Below, one piece after another: positions 17,944 to 28,282 of a stretch of 64,000 nucleotides of DNA. The notes below the pieces were generated by a model, which was not told where the DNA came from, did no database searches, and saw only the letters and a list, made by a program, of their open reading frames with translations. This stretch comes from Mycobacterium bourgelatii (GTDB taxonomy: Bacteria > Actinomycetota > Actinomycetes > Mycobacteriales > Mycobacteriaceae): positions 2,666,001 through 2,730,000 of the forward strand of contig NZ_BLKZ01000001.1 of assembly GCF_010723575.1 (NCBI RefSeq), given 5' to 3'. The position numbers and the translations under genes were made by a program. Positions within the stretch are counted from its first letter, which is position 1; each line of letters begins with the position of its first letter.

Positions 17944-19140
17944 ATGTCAGATCGCGTCATCCTGGCGTATTCCGGCGGACTGGACACCTCGGTGGCCATC
18001 AGCTGGATCGGCAAGGAGACCGGCCGTGAGGTCGTGGCGGTGGCGATTGACCTCGGCCAAGGTGGCGAGGACATGGAGGTGGTGCGCCAGCGGGCGCTGG
18101 ACTGCGGCGCCGTCGAAGCCGTCGTCGTGGACGCGCGTGACGAGTTCGCCGAGGGCTACTGCCTGCCGACGGTGCTCAACAACGCGCTCTACATGGACCG
18201 CTATCCGCTGGTATCGGCGATCAGCCGACCGCTCATCGTCAAGCATCTGGTCGCGGCCGCGCGCGAGCACGGCGGCACCATCGTCGCCCACGGCTGCACC
18301 GGAAAGGGCAACGACCAGGTCCGCTTCGAGGTCGGATTCGCTTCGCTGGCACCGGATCTCGAGGTGCTGGCGCCCGTCCGCGACTACGCGTGGACGCGGG
18401 AGAAGGCGATCCAGTTCGCCGAAGAAAACGCGATCCCGATCAACGTCACCAAGCGCTCGCCGTTCTCGATCGACCAGAACGTCTGGGGCCGCGCGGTGGA
18501 AACTGGGTTCCTCGAGCACCTGTGGAACGCGCCCACCAAGGACGTCTACGACTACACCGAAGATCCCACCGTCAACTGGAACACCCCGGACGAGGTGATC
18601 GTGGGGTTCGAGAACGGCGTGCCGGTATCGATCGACGGCAAGCGGGTGACGATGCTGCAGGCCATCGAGGAGCTCAACCGTCGCGCCGGCGCCCAGGGCG
18701 TCGGGCGACTCGACGTCGTCGAGGATCGGCTGGTGGGCATCAAGAGCCGCGAGATTTACGAGGCACCCGGCGCGATGGTGCTGATCACCGCACACACCGA
18801 ACTCGAGCACGTCACACTGGAGCGTGAGCTGGGCCGGTTCAAGCGGCACACCGACCAGCGGTGGGCGGAGCTGGTGTACGACGGCCTGTGGTACTCGCCG
18901 CTGAAGATCGCGCTGGAATCGTTCGTCGACAAGACCCAGGAGCACGTCACCGGCGAAGTCCGGCTGGTTCTGCACGGCGGGCACATCGCGGTCAACGGCC
19001 GCCGCAGCGCGGAGTCGTTGTACGACTTCAACCTGGCCACCTACGACGAGGGCGACACCTTCGACCAGTCGGCGGCCAAGGGCTTCGTCCACATCCACGG
19101 GCTGTCGTCCAAGATTTCCGCCCGCCGGGACCTGCGGTGA
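17944..19140 (+). CDS. argG: argininosuccinate synthase
   Basis: Joins citrulline and aspartate using ATP. 398 aa from ATG 17944, with the clear ribosome site AAGGAG at 17931-17936; an upstream TTG at 17938 is less likely. The N-terminal PP-loop motif is AYSGGLDTS (residues ~8-16). It sits 49 bp after argR, and that gap has a small hairpin (17911-17924) and a weak ARG-like half-site (GAATAAAC near 17900), so it may have its own regulation. Confidence 0.97.
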   Translation: MSDRVILAYSGGLDTSVAISWIGKETGREVVAVAIDLGQGGEDMEVVRQRALDCGAVEAVVVDARDEFAEGYCLPTVLNNALYMDRYPLVSAISRPLIVKHLVAAAREHGGTIVAHGCTGKGNDQVRFEVGFASLAPDLEVLAPVRDYAWTREKAIQFAEENAIPINVTKRSPFSIDQNVWGRAVETGFLEHLWNAPTKDVYDYTEDPTVNWNTPDEVIVGFENGVPVSIDGKRVTMLQAIEELNRRAGAQGVGRLDVVEDRLVGIKSREIYEAPGAMVLITAHTELEHVTLERELGRFKRHTDQRWAELVYDGLWYSPLKIALESFVDKTQEHVTGEVRLVLHGGHIAVNGRRSAESLYDFNLATYDEGDTFDQSAAKGFVHIHGLSSKISARRDLR

Positions 19141-19146
19141 AATTTT

Positions 19147-19214
19147 CCCGCCGAGCAGACACAAACTTGTACGAATTGGCCCTCACGAGTGCGAGTTTGC
19201 GTCTGCTCGCCGGG
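19147..19214. repeat. long imperfect hairpin between argG and argH
   Basis: Arms 19147-19172 and 19189-19214 pair over 26 positions with two mismatches and two G-U pairs, with a 16-nt loop. The core GAGCAGAC...GTCTGCTC resembles a palindromic intergenic element that recurs in mycobacterial genomes (from memory). It may attenuate or stabilise mRNA between argG and argH. Confidence 0.55.
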
Positions 19215-19228
19215 GTAAGGGTGCCCCG

Positions 19229-20641
19229 GTGAGCACCAACGAGGGGTCCCTGTGGGGCGGGCGGTTCAGCGGCGGGCCGTCCGACGCGCTGGCCGCGCTG
19301 AGCAAGTCAACCCACTTCGACTGGGTGCTGGCGCCGTACGACATCATCGCGTCCCGCGCCCACACCGTAGTGCTCTACCGGGCCGGACTGCTCACCGAGG
19401 AGCAGCGTGACGGCCTGTTGGCCGGCCTGGACAGCCTCGCCGAGGACGTGGCCGACGGCAGCTTCCGCCCGCTGGTGACCGACGAGGACGTGCATGCGGC
19501 GCTGGAACGCGGACTGATCGACCGCGTCGGGCCGGACCTCGGCGGCCGGTTGCGGGCCGGCCGATCACGCAACGACCAGGTGGCCACGCTGTTCCGGATG
19601 TGGCTGCGCGACGCGGTGCGTCGCGTGGCCGCAGGAGTGCTCGACGTGGTCGCGGCCCTGGCCGATCAGGCCGCGGCCCATCCGACGGCCATCATGCCCG
19701 GAAAGACCCACCTACAGTCGGCCCAGCCCGTCTTGCTGGCCCACCATCTGCTCGCACATGCCCATCCGTTGCTGCGCGACGTGGACCGCATCGTGGACTT
19801 CGACGCCCGCGCGGCGGTGTCACCCTACGGCTCCGGGGCACTGGCGGGTTCCTCGCTGGGACTCGACCCGGACGCCATTGCCGCGGACCTGGGTTTCGCG
19901 GCCGCCGCCGACAATTCCATCGACGCCACCGCCGCCCGCGATTTCGCCGCCGAGGCGGCGTTCGTGTTTGCCATGATCAGCGTGGACCTGTCCCGGTTGG
20001 CCGAGGACATCATCATCTGGAGCTCGACGGAGTTCGGCTACGTCACGTTGCACGACTCGTGGTCCACCGGTAGCTCGATCATGCCGCAGAAGAAAAACCC
20101 GGACATCGCCGAACTGGCCCGAGGCAAGTCGGGGCGGTTGATCGGCAACCTGGCCGGGCTGCTGGCCACGCTCAAGGCCCAGCCGTTGGCCTACAACCGT
20201 GACCTGCAGGAAGACAAGGAGCCGGTGTTCGACTCGGTGGCTCAGCTCGAACTGCTGCTCCCGGCGATGGCCGGGCTGGTGGGGAGCCTGACATTCGACG
20301 TCGAGCGCATGGCCGCACTGGCACCGGCGGGTTACACGCTGGCCACCGATATCGCTGAATGGCTCGTACGCCAAGGTGTGCCGTTTCGATCCGCCCACGA
20401 AGCCGCCGGTGCCGCCGTGCGGGCCGCCGAGCAGCGCCAGGTTGGGCTGCAGGACCTGACCGATGACGAACTGGCCGCCATCAGTCCCGAGTTGACCCCG
20501 GAGGTCCGTGAGGTGTTGACCATCGAGGGGTCGGTCGCATCGCGCGACTCCCGTGGCGGCACCGCGCCCTCGCAAGTTGCCACGCAACTGGCGGCGGTCC
20601 GGGCAAAGGCCCACGAGCTGCGCCATAGCTTGACGAGCTAA
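19229..20641 (+). CDS. argH: argininosuccinate lyase
   Basis: Final step of arginine synthesis, releasing fumarate from argininosuccinate. 470 aa from GTG 19229 (MSTNEGSLWGGRFSGGP), with GGGGTAAGGG just upstream. The fumarase/aspartase superfamily signature GSSIMPQKKNP is at ~281-291 and carries the catalytic Ser. Last gene of the arginine cluster, followed by a 113-bp gap before pks10. Confidence 0.97.
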   Translation: MSTNEGSLWGGRFSGGPSDALAALSKSTHFDWVLAPYDIIASRAHTVVLYRAGLLTEEQRDGLLAGLDSLAEDVADGSFRPLVTDEDVHAALERGLIDRVGPDLGGRLRAGRSRNDQVATLFRMWLRDAVRRVAAGVLDVVAALADQAAAHPTAIMPGKTHLQSAQPVLLAHHLLAHAHPLLRDVDRIVDFDARAAVSPYGSGALAGSSLGLDPDAIAADLGFAAAADNSIDATAARDFAAEAAFVFAMISVDLSRLAEDIIIWSSTEFGYVTLHDSWSTGSSIMPQKKNPDIAELARGKSGRLIGNLAGLLATLKAQPLAYNRDLQEDKEPVFDSVAQLELLLPAMAGLVGSLTFDVERMAALAPAGYTLATDIAEWLVRQGVPFRSAHEAAGAAVRAAEQRQVGLQDLTDDELAAISPELTPEVREVLTIEGSVASRDSRGGTAPSQVATQLAAVRAKAHELRHSLTS

Positions 20642-20690
20642 CAATCCGGCCCGGTCTTTGCCCGAGGTGTCCGGCGACTCCTACCCGGGG

Positions 20691-20698
20691 CTAAACTT
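20691..20698 (+). promoter_or_regulatory. candidate -10 motif upstream of pks10
   Basis: CTAAACTT contains TAAACT (TANNNT) and lies 57 nt before the pks10 ATG. The same eight bases occur at 37858-37865 before pks11, 75 nt upstream of its ATG. No good -35 is visible. Confidence 0.3.
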
Positions 20699-20754
20699 TG
20701 ACGACCGGAGCTGAACCCTTCGGCCCGACGGTTCGTCACTTAGGGGTGGGGCGT

Positions 20755-21816
20755 ATGAGTGTCATCGCAGGCGTGTTCGGCGCGCTGCCCACGCACCGGT
20801 ACCCGCAGCGAGAGCTCACCGACTTCTTCGTCAGCATCCCGGAGTTCGCGGGTTACGAGGACATCGTCCGCCAACTGCATGCCAGCGCGAAGGTCAACAG
20901 TCGTCACCTGACGTTGCCGCTGGACCGATATCCCACGCTCAAAGACTTTGGCACGGCCAACCGAATCTTCGTCGAACACGCCGTCGATCTCGGCTGCGAG
21001 GCACTGGTCGGCGCGCTCGATGAGGCCGGTCTGCGGCCGCAGGACCTCGACGCGCTCATCACCACGACGGTCACCGGCCTCGCCGCGCCTTCGCTGGACG
21101 CCCGCATCGCCGCGCGTTTGGGCCTGCGCCCGGACCTGCGACGGGTGCCCCTGTTCGGGCTGGGCTGCGTGGCCGGCGCGGCGGGCGTTGCGCGGCTGCA
21201 CGACTACCTGCGCGGCGCGCCCGACGGCGTCGCGGCGCTCATTTCGGTGGAGCTGTGTTCGCTCACCTACCCGGGCTACAAGCCGTCGCTGGCGGGCCTG
21301 GTGGGTAGCGCGCTCTTTGCGGACGGGGCAGCCGCGGTGGTGGGCGTCGGCACACGGCGAGCCGAAAAACTCGACGCCAGCGGTCCGGACATCCTCGACT
21401 CACGCAGCCACCTCTATCCCGATTCGCTGCGCACAATGGGCTACGACGTGGGTACGACCGGATTCGAGCTGGTGTTGTCCAAGGACCTCGCGGCCGTGGT
21501 CGAGCAGTACATCGCCGACGACGTCAACACCTTCCTCGGCGAACATGGCCTGACCACCACCGACATAGGTGCCTGGGTCAGTCATCCGGGCGGCCCCAAG
21601 ATCATCGACGCGATCACCGCCAGTCTCGACCTGCCGCCGGAAGCCTTGGAGCTGACCTGGCGCTCGCTGGGCGAGATCGGCAACCTGTCGTCCGCGTCGG
21701 TACTGCACGTACTTCGGGACACCATCGCGAAGCCGCCACCCAGCGGAAGCCCGGGTTTGATGATTGCCATGGGCCCAGGCTTCTGCTCCGAACTGGTGCT
21801 GCTGCGCTGGCATTGA
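20755..21816 (+). CDS. pks10: type III polyketide synthase (chalcone synthase-like)
   Basis: Homodimeric condensing enzyme that extends acyl-CoA or acyl-ACP starters with malonyl or methylmalonyl units to pyrones or resorcinols. 353 aa from ATG 20755 (MSVIAGVFGALP), preceded by GGGGTGGGG; an in-frame TTG 57 bp upstream is unlikely. The active-site Cys is C138 in FGLGCVAGAAG, with His in VSHPGGPKI and Asn in GEIGNLSSAS. It is closely similar to the second type III PKS at 37940. It starts the polyketide locus, 52 bp before pks7. Confidence 0.93.
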   Translation: MSVIAGVFGALPTHRYPQRELTDFFVSIPEFAGYEDIVRQLHASAKVNSRHLTLPLDRYPTLKDFGTANRIFVEHAVDLGCEALVGALDEAGLRPQDLDALITTTVTGLAAPSLDARIAARLGLRPDLRRVPLFGLGCVAGAAGVARLHDYLRGAPDGVAALISVELCSLTYPGYKPSLAGLVGSALFADGAAAVVGVGTRRAEKLDASGPDILDSRSHLYPDSLRTMGYDVGTTGFELVLSKDLAAVVEQYIADDVNTFLGEHGLTTTDIGAWVSHPGGPKIIDAITASLDLPPEALELTWRSLGEIGNLSSASVLHVLRDTIAKPPPSGSPGLMIAMGPGFCSELVLLRWH

Positions 21817-21868
21817 TGCGCACCGGACGACTCGCTCACCCGTTCGTTCGTGGGGAAGGCCGGGTTGG

Positions 21869-24800
21869 ATGAACAGCTCCGAGCAAGACCTCGTGCGGGC
21901 CCTGCGGTCATCTCTGAAGGAAGTCGAACGCCTCAAGCAAGAAAACCGGGACTTGCTGGCTCTCAGCACCGAGCCGGTGGCGGTGGTGGGGATGGCCTGC
22001 CGGTACCCGGGCGGGGTGGACTCGCCCGAATCCCTGTGGGAGATGGTCGTTCAGGGGCGCGACGTGGTCTCCGAGTTCCCGGCCGACCGCGGCTGGGATT
22101 TGAACGGGCTGTTCGATCCCGATCCCGACGCGATAGGGAAGTCGGTCACGCGCTGCGGCGGATTCTTGACCGACGTGGCCGGTTTCGATGCGGCCTTCTT
22201 CGGGATCGCACCGAGCGAGGCGCTGGCCATGGATCCCCAACAGCGGTTGCTGTTGGAGGTGTCCTGGGAGGCGCTGGAGCGGGCGGGGATTGACCCGGCG
22301 ACGCTGCGCGGCTCCCCGACGGGCGTGTTCGCCGGGGTGTTCCACGGTTCGTACGGTGGCCAGGGGCGGGTGCCCGGCGACCTGGAGCGGTACGGGTTGC
22401 GCGGCTCGACGTTGAGTGTGGCGTCCGGGCGGGTGGCGTATTCGCTGGGTTTGGAAGGCCCGGCCATCTCGGTCGACACGGCGTGTTCGTCGTCGTTGGT
22501 GGCGCTGCACCTGGCGACGCAGTCGTTGCGGTCGGGGGAGTGCGAACTGGCGTTGGTCGGGGGTGTCACGGTGATGGCCACTCCTGCGATGTTCGTGGAG
22601 TTCAGCCGACAGCGGGCGCTGGCGGCCGACGGCCGATGCAAGGCCTACGCCGGGGCCGCCGACGGGACCGGTTTCTCCGAGGGCGTCGGGGTGTTGGTGG
22701 TGGAACGACTGTCCGACGCGCAGCGGCTGGGGCATCCGGTGTTGGCGGTGGTGCGGGGCTCGGCGGTCAATCAGGATGGGGCGTCCAACGGATTGGCCAC
22801 TCCCAATGGGCCCGCGCAGCAACGGGTAATCCGCTCCGCGTTGGCAAACGCCCGGCTGCACGCCGCCGACGTCGACGTCGTCGAGGGGCACGGGACCGGC
22901 ACCACCCTGGGAGACCCCATCGAAGCCCAGGCGCTGGTGGCGACGTATGGGCAGGGTCGGTCGGCGGACCGGCCGTTGTGGCTGGGATCCATCAAATCGA
23001 ACATGGGGCACACCTCGGCCGCCGCCGGCGTTGGCGGTGTGATCAAGATGGTGCAGGCCATCCGCCATCAAGTGATGCCCAAGACGCTGCACGTGGATGT
23101 GCCCACGCCGCACGTGGATTGGTCGGCGGGGGCGGTGTCGTTGCTGACCGAGCCGCGGCCGTGGCCGGACGGCGAGGGGCCGCGCCGCGCGGGGGTGTCA
23201 TCGTTCGGGATAAGCGGCACGAACGCCCACGTCATTCTGGAACAGGCGCCAGCGTCGGCGGTGCGGACGGAGAACCCGGATACCCCGGAAGAGCCGGAAA
23301 ATCTTGTAGCTGAACATGAACGACCGCTGCCGTGGGTATTATCCGCGCGGTCAGCCGAGGCATTGGCGGCTCAGGCGCAGCGATTGCTCGCCCACCTCAA
23401 TGCACATCCGGAACTGAGGCTGACCGACGTCGGCTGGTCGCTGATCAATACCCGCTCGTTGTTTGAACATCGCGCGGTGGTGGTAGGGACCGACCTCGAC
23501 GACTTCACCAGTGCGCTGGCCGGGTTGGCCGCGGGCGCGCCGGGCGCCAACGTCGCGGTGGGCCGCGCTCGGACAACCGGACGGACCGTGTTCGTGTTCC
23601 CCGGGCAAGGCTCGCAATGGCTGGGGATGGGCGTCCAGTTGCTCGACACCTCAACGGTGTTCGCCGAACAGATGCACCGATGCGGCAAGGCCCTCGGTGA
23701 ATATGTCGACTGGTCGTTGATCGACGTCATCCGGGGGGCGCCGGGCGCACCCGGCCTGGATCGCGTGGACGTGGTGCAGCCGGTCCTGTGGGCGGTGATG
23801 GTGTCGCTGGCCGAATTGTGGCGTTCGGTGGGCGTGATCCCGGACGCGGTGATCGGGCATTCGCAGGGCGAGATCGCGGCCGCCGTCGTGGCGGGGGCAT
23901 TGACGCTGGCAGACGCCGCCCGGGTGGTGGCGCTGCGTAGCCAACTGCTGGTGAAGCTGGCGGGTACGGGCGGCATGGTGTCGCTGGCGTGTGGTTCGGC
24001 ACGGGCCCAAGAGTTGTTGGCGCCGTGGGGAGATCAGCTCAGCGTCGCCGCGATCAACGGCGTCTCGGCCGTCGTCGTCGCCGGCGAGGTCGAAGCGCTG
24101 GAAAAGCTTCTGGTGCACAGCGAGGCGGCTGGCGTGCGGGCCCGCAGAATCGATGTCGACTATGCCTCCCACTCCGCCCAGGTCGACGTGATCCGCGAGC
24201 CTCTCGTCAAGGCGTTGGCCGGCATCGAGCCACATTCCTCGCCGGTGGCGTTCTTCTCCACCACCACCGGCGAACTCATGGACACCGCCGGCCTGAGCGC
24301 CGACTATTGGTTCCAAAGCATCAGGCAGACAGTGCAATTCGAGAGCGCTGTCCGAAATGCATGCGACGCCGGGTATCGGGTGTTCATCGAATCCAGTCCG
24401 CATCCGGTGTTGGTACCCGGCATCGAGGAGACCTGCGGCGAACGAGATGCGTTGAACGCCATCATCCTTCCGTCGCTCGGGCGCGACGAGGGGGGACTGG
24501 ACCGGTTCTGGTTGTCGGTGGGACAGGCACACGTGGCGGGCGTGCCGGTGGACTTCGGGACGGCCTTCGGCGATCCTGCCCGGGTTAGTCGGGTCGAGTT
24601 GCCCACCTACGCCTTCCAACACCGGCGTTTCTGGTTGCCCGGGGCGGGCGCCGGCGCCGGCGACCTCGGCGGTATGGGATTGCGGGGAGCCGAACACGGG
24701 CTGCTGGGTGCGGTGGTGCACCGCGCGGATTCCGGCGAGGTGGTGCTGACGGGCCGGTTGTCGCGGACCGCACAGCCGTGGCTGACCGATCACGCGGTGG

Positions 24801-27800
24801 CCGGGGTGGTGCTGTTCCCGGGGGCCGGTTTCGTGGAACTGGCGCTGCGGGCCGGCGACGAGGTCGGTTGTTCGGTCGTCGAGGAGCTGACCCTCTCAGC
24901 GCCGCTGCCATTGCCTGCGACCGACGGGGTGCGCGTACAGGTGGTGGTGGGCGCCGCGGGTGCCTCCGGCCGACGGGCAGTTTCGGTGTTTTCTGCCGGC
25001 GTCCACCCTGATTCGGAATGGACGCTGCATGCGGAGGGCGTGTTGAGCACCGGCGCGGTGCCGCCGGTCGCGGACCTGTCGGTGTGGCCACCGGTGGGAG
25101 CCACACCGGTGGAAATCGGCGGTGCCTACCAGCGGTTGGCGCAGCGCGGTTACGAGTACGGCCCGGCGTTCGCGGGCTTGCGGGCGATGTGGCAACTCGG
25201 CACTGAGGTGTTTGCGGAGGTCGCCGTCCCGAAAGTGGTTGGAGCCCAGGGGTTCGAGATTCATCCGGTGCTGATCGATGCGGCGCTCCATGCGATGGGG
25301 GTAGCCGGCGAGCAAACCGAGACGATGCTCCCGTTCTCCTGGCAGGGCGTCTGCCTGCACGCTGCCGGCGCGTCGCGCGCCCGGGTTCGGATAGCGCCCG
25401 TCGGGGTGGGTGCCGTGTCGATCGAACTGGCCGACGGGGCCGGGTTGCCGATCTTGTCGGTACGCGAGTTGGCGGTCCGCCCGGTGTCGGCTGCGCAGTT
25501 GTCGGCGGCCCTGGCTCGGCAGGCCAACCGGGCGGGGAGCGGCCTGTTGGAGGTGGCGTGGTCACCGGTGCCGTTGTCGCCCGACGGAGTTGGCGACGGC
25601 GGCAGTGGCGTCACGGTATGGCGACCGGACGCTTACGGTGACGGCGCGCCGGGGGCGGTGTACGAGGCCACCCACGCCGCATTGCGGACGCTGCAGTCGT
25701 GGTTGGCCGGCGACGAGTCCGGAGTGCTGGTCGTGTTGACCAGCGGCGCGGTGGGACTGCCCGATGAAGACGTGACCGATCTGGCCGGTGCGGCGGTCTG
25801 GGGCCTGGTGCGCTCGGCCCAGGCTGAGCATCCCGGCCGCGTGGTTCTGCTGGATTCGGATGGGTCGCTGGATGTCGAAGCGGTTATCGGTTGTGGCGAG
25901 CCGCAGTTGGTGGTTCGTTCCGGCGCCGCCTATGCCGCCCGACTGGCACCCGCGGCTTCAGGGTCGGCGCTCGAACTGCCGGCCGGAGCCTGGCGGATCG
26001 ACGCGGGCGGCGCCGGAGCGCTGGAGGACCTGACGGTCCAACCCTGCCCGCGGGTAGCACTTGCCGCCGGGCAGGTGCGGGTCGCGGTGGCCGCTGTGGG
26101 GGTGAACTTCCGCGACGTCTTGGTGGCGTTGGGGATGTATCCGGGCGGCGGTGAATTGGGTGTCGAGGGCGCCGGGGTGGTCATCGAGGTCGGGCCTGGG
26201 GTAACGGAATACGCCGTCGGCGAGGCGGTGATGGGCTTGTTCGGGGTGGTGGGTTCAGAAGCCGTCGTCGATGCGCGGTTGGTGACCGCGGTGCCTGCGG
26301 GATGGTCGCTGGTGCAGGCCGCCGGTGTGCCGGTGGTGTTCTTGACGGCGCTCTACGGGTTGTCGGTGCTGGCGGGCCTGCGGGCCGGCGAGCGGGTGTT
26401 GGTGCATGCCGCAACCGGTGGGGTGGGGATGGCGGCGGTGCAGCTGGCCCGCCATTGGGGCGCGGAGGTGTTCGCCACGGCCAGCCAGGGCAAGTGGGAT
26501 ACGTTGCGCGCGATGGGCTTTGATGACGATCACATCGGCGATTCACGCACGTTGGAGTTCGAGAAAAAGTTTTTGACGACCACCGGCGGCAGCGGGGTCG
26601 ACGTCGTGCTCAACTCGTTGGCCGGCGACTTCGTGGACGCGTCACTGCGGTTGCTGGTCACCGGTGGCCGGTTTGTCGAAATGGGTAAGACCGATATCCG
26701 CGACGCGCGGCAGGTGGCGGCCGATCATCCGGGCGTGGCGTATCGGGCGTTCGATCTGATCGAGGCCGGCCCGGACCGTACTGCGGCCATGCTGGCGGAA
26801 AGCGTCGGGTTGTTCGCTGCCGGGGCGATAAACCCGCTGCCGGTCAAGACATTCGATGTGCGCAGCGCCTCAACCGCGTACCGCTTCGTCAGCCAGGCGC
26901 GGCACGTCGGCAAGGTGGTCCTGACCGTCCCGAGCCTGGCAGGATCCACGGTGCTGATCACCGGGGGCACCGGGATGGCGGGCTCGGCCGTGGCCACGCA
27001 CTTGGTGTCCCGGTACGGCGTGGCCCACGTGGTGTTGGCCAGCCGCCGGGGAGCCGACGCGGAGGGCGTCGCCGAGTTGGTGGCCCGACTCGAGGACGCC
27101 GGGGCGCAGGTGTCGGTGGCGGCCTGCGACATCGCCGATCGCGATGCTGCCGCCGCGCTGCTCGCGCAGCTGCCGTCACGGTATCCGCTCCGGGGCGTCG
27201 TCCACGCCGCCGGAGTCCTCGACGACGGCCTGATCGGATCCCTCACGCCCGAGCGGATCGATGCGGTGTTGCGCGCCAAGGTTGACGGGGCGTGGAACCT
27301 GCACAAACTCACCGAGAACCTGGATTTGTCGGCGTTCGTGATGTTTTCGTCGATGGCGGGGATCGTCGGGACCGCAGGACAGGGCAATTACGCTGCGGCC
27401 AACAGCTTCCTGGACGGACTCGCCGCCTACCGCCGCTCCCGCGGTTTGCCCGGCTTGTCGGTGGCCTGGGGTCTGTGGGAACAGGCCAGCGCAATGACGC
27501 AACACCTGGCCGACCGTGACAAAGCCCGCATGACCCGCGTCGGGCTGGCTGCCTTGTCAACCGGGCAGGCGCTGGAACTGTTCGACGCCGCGATGCTGGC
27601 CGACCACCCCGTCGTGCTCGCAGCCCGCGTCGACACTGCCGCGCTGGCAACCGCAGATGCCTTGCCGCCGTTGCTGACTCAGCTGGTCACCCGTCCGGTC
27701 CGACGTGTAGTCGCCGACTCCGACACCGGGTCGGCATCGATGACAAGCCTCGTCGCACGGCTACGCGGCCTGCCCCCGGAACACCGACAACGTGAACTCG

Positions 27801-28282
27801 TCGATCTGGTGCGCGACAGCGCGGCAACCGTGCTGGGACGACCCGGTACCGCAGACATCAACGCCGACAGCGTTTTTCAAGACCTTGGCTTCGACTCGCT
27901 CACCGCCGTCGAGTTGCGCAATCGCCTGAAGATGGCCACGGGACACCATCTTTCGCCCACGCTGATCTTCGACTATCCGACGCCGTCCGCGCTCGCCGAG
28001 CACCTCGATGCCCGCCTGGATCTCGCTGCTCCGGCTGCGGATCGTCCGGACCTGATGGCCCGCTTCAACGACATCACCCGCGAGCTGCAGACGCTGCTCA
28101 ATCAGCCCGGCTGGGAGCCGGAAGACAAGGCACATCTCAACGCCCGCATCCTGGGGCTGCTGACGACCCTGGCGACCCAAGCGGATGCTTCCGACGATGC
28201 CGTTGCCCCCGACGACGCCGACCTCCTGAACGCCACCGAGAGCGAACTCTTCGCCATTCTCGACGAAGAACTGGGGTCGTGA
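21869..28282 (+). CDS. pks7: type I modular polyketide synthase, KS-AT-DH-ER-KR-ACP
   Basis: 2137 aa from ATG 21869 (MNSSEQDLV); an open frame further upstream overlaps pks10 and is rejected. Residues 1-33 form a charged coiled coil typical of PKS docking. KS: VDTACSSS with C206. AT (~570-880): GHSQGE, and YASH at 765-768, which predicts methylmalonyl-CoA. DH: HAVAGVVLFP with H975. ER ~1377-1687 with ATGGVGMAAVQLA. KR from ~1690: GGTGMAG, an LDD motif (B-type) and Tyr in GQGNYAAAN. ACP: LGFDSL with S2010. The C-terminus has a docking-like helix, ESELFAILDEELG. It performs one fully reducing cycle per extension. There is no thioesterase. Its stop overlaps the pks8 start. Confidence 0.93.
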   Translation: MNSSEQDLVRALRSSLKEVERLKQENRDLLALSTEPVAVVGMACRYPGGVDSPESLWEMVVQGRDVVSEFPADRGWDLNGLFDPDPDAIGKSVTRCGGFLTDVAGFDAAFFGIAPSEALAMDPQQRLLLEVSWEALERAGIDPATLRGSPTGVFAGVFHGSYGGQGRVPGDLERYGLRGSTLSVASGRVAYSLGLEGPAISVDTACSSSLVALHLATQSLRSGECELALVGGVTVMATPAMFVEFSRQRALAADGRCKAYAGAADGTGFSEGVGVLVVERLSDAQRLGHPVLAVVRGSAVNQDGASNGLATPNGPAQQRVIRSALANARLHAADVDVVEGHGTGTTLGDPIEAQALVATYGQGRSADRPLWLGSIKSNMGHTSAAAGVGGVIKMVQAIRHQVMPKTLHVDVPTPHVDWSAGAVSLLTEPRPWPDGEGPRRAGVSSFGISGTNAHVILEQAPASAVRTENPDTPEEPENLVAEHERPLPWVLSARSAEALAAQAQRLLAHLNAHPELRLTDVGWSLINTRSLFEHRAVVVGTDLDDFTSALAGLAAGAPGANVAVGRARTTGRTVFVFPGQGSQWLGMGVQLLDTSTVFAEQMHRCGKALGEYVDWSLIDVIRGAPGAPGLDRVDVVQPVLWAVMVSLAELWRSVGVIPDAVIGHSQGEIAAAVVAGALTLADAARVVALRSQLLVKLAGTGGMVSLACGSARAQELLAPWGDQLSVAAINGVSAVVVAGEVEALEKLLVHSEAAGVRARRIDVDYASHSAQVDVIREPLVKALAGIEPHSSPVAFFSTTTGELMDTAGLSADYWFQSIRQTVQFESAVRNACDAGYRVFIESSPHPVLVPGIEETCGERDALNAIILPSLGRDEGGLDRFWLSVGQAHVAGVPVDFGTAFGDPARVSRVELPTYAFQHRRFWLPGAGAGAGDLGGMGLRGAEHGLLGAVVHRADSGEVVLTGRLSRTAQPWLTDHAVAGVVLFPGAGFVELALRAGDEVGCSVVEELTLSAPLPLPATDGVRVQVVVGAAGASGRRAVSVFSAGVHPDSEWTLHAEGVLSTGAVPPVADLSVWPPVGATPVEIGGAYQRLAQRGYEYGPAFAGLRAMWQLGTEVFAEVAVPKVVGAQGFEIHPVLIDAALHAMGVAGEQTETMLPFSWQGVCLHAAGASRARVRIAPVGVGAVSIELADGAGLPILSVRELAVRPVSAAQLSAALARQANRAGSGLLEVAWSPVPLSPDGVGDGGSGVTVWRPDAYGDGAPGAVYEATHAALRTLQSWLAGDESGVLVVLTSGAVGLPDEDVTDLAGAAVWGLVRSAQAEHPGRVVLLDSDGSLDVEAVIGCGEPQLVVRSGAAYAARLAPAASGSALELPAGAWRIDAGGAGALEDLTVQPCPRVALAAGQVRVAVAAVGVNFRDVLVALGMYPGGGELGVEGAGVVIEVGPGVTEYAVGEAVMGLFGVVGSEAVVDARLVTAVPAGWSLVQAAGVPVVFLTALYGLSVLAGLRAGERVLVHAATGGVGMAAVQLARHWGAEVFATASQGKWDTLRAMGFDDDHIGDSRTLEFEKKFLTTTGGSGVDVVLNSLAGDFVDASLRLLVTGGRFVEMGKTDIRDARQVAADHPGVAYRAFDLIEAGPDRTAAMLAESVGLFAAGAINPLPVKTFDVRSASTAYRFVSQARHVGKVVLTVPSLAGSTVLITGGTGMAGSAVATHLVSRYGVAHVVLASRRGADAEGVAELVARLEDAGAQVSVAACDIADRDAAAALLAQLPSRYPLRGVVHAAGVLDDGLIGSLTPERIDAVLRAKVDGAWNLHKLTENLDLSAFVMFSSMAGIVGTAGQGNYAAANSFLDGLAAYRRSRGLPGLSVAWGLWEQASAMTQHLADRDKARMTRVGLAALSTGQALELFDAAMLADHPVVLAARVDTAALATADALPPLLTQLVTRPVRRVVADSDTGSASMTSLVARLRGLPPEHRQRELVDLVRDSAATVLGRPGTADINADSVFQDLGFDSLTAVELRNRLKMATGHHLSPTLIFDYPTPSALAEHLDARLDLAAPAADRPDLMARFNDITRELQTLLNQPGWEPEDKAHLNARILGLLTTLATQADASDDAVAPDDADLLNATESELFAILDEELGS

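Noticed and set aside
21764..21868. Upstream extension of pks7 into pks10
   Set aside because: The docking coiled coil starts just after ATG 21869 and the extension resembles nothing but the pks10 antiphase.
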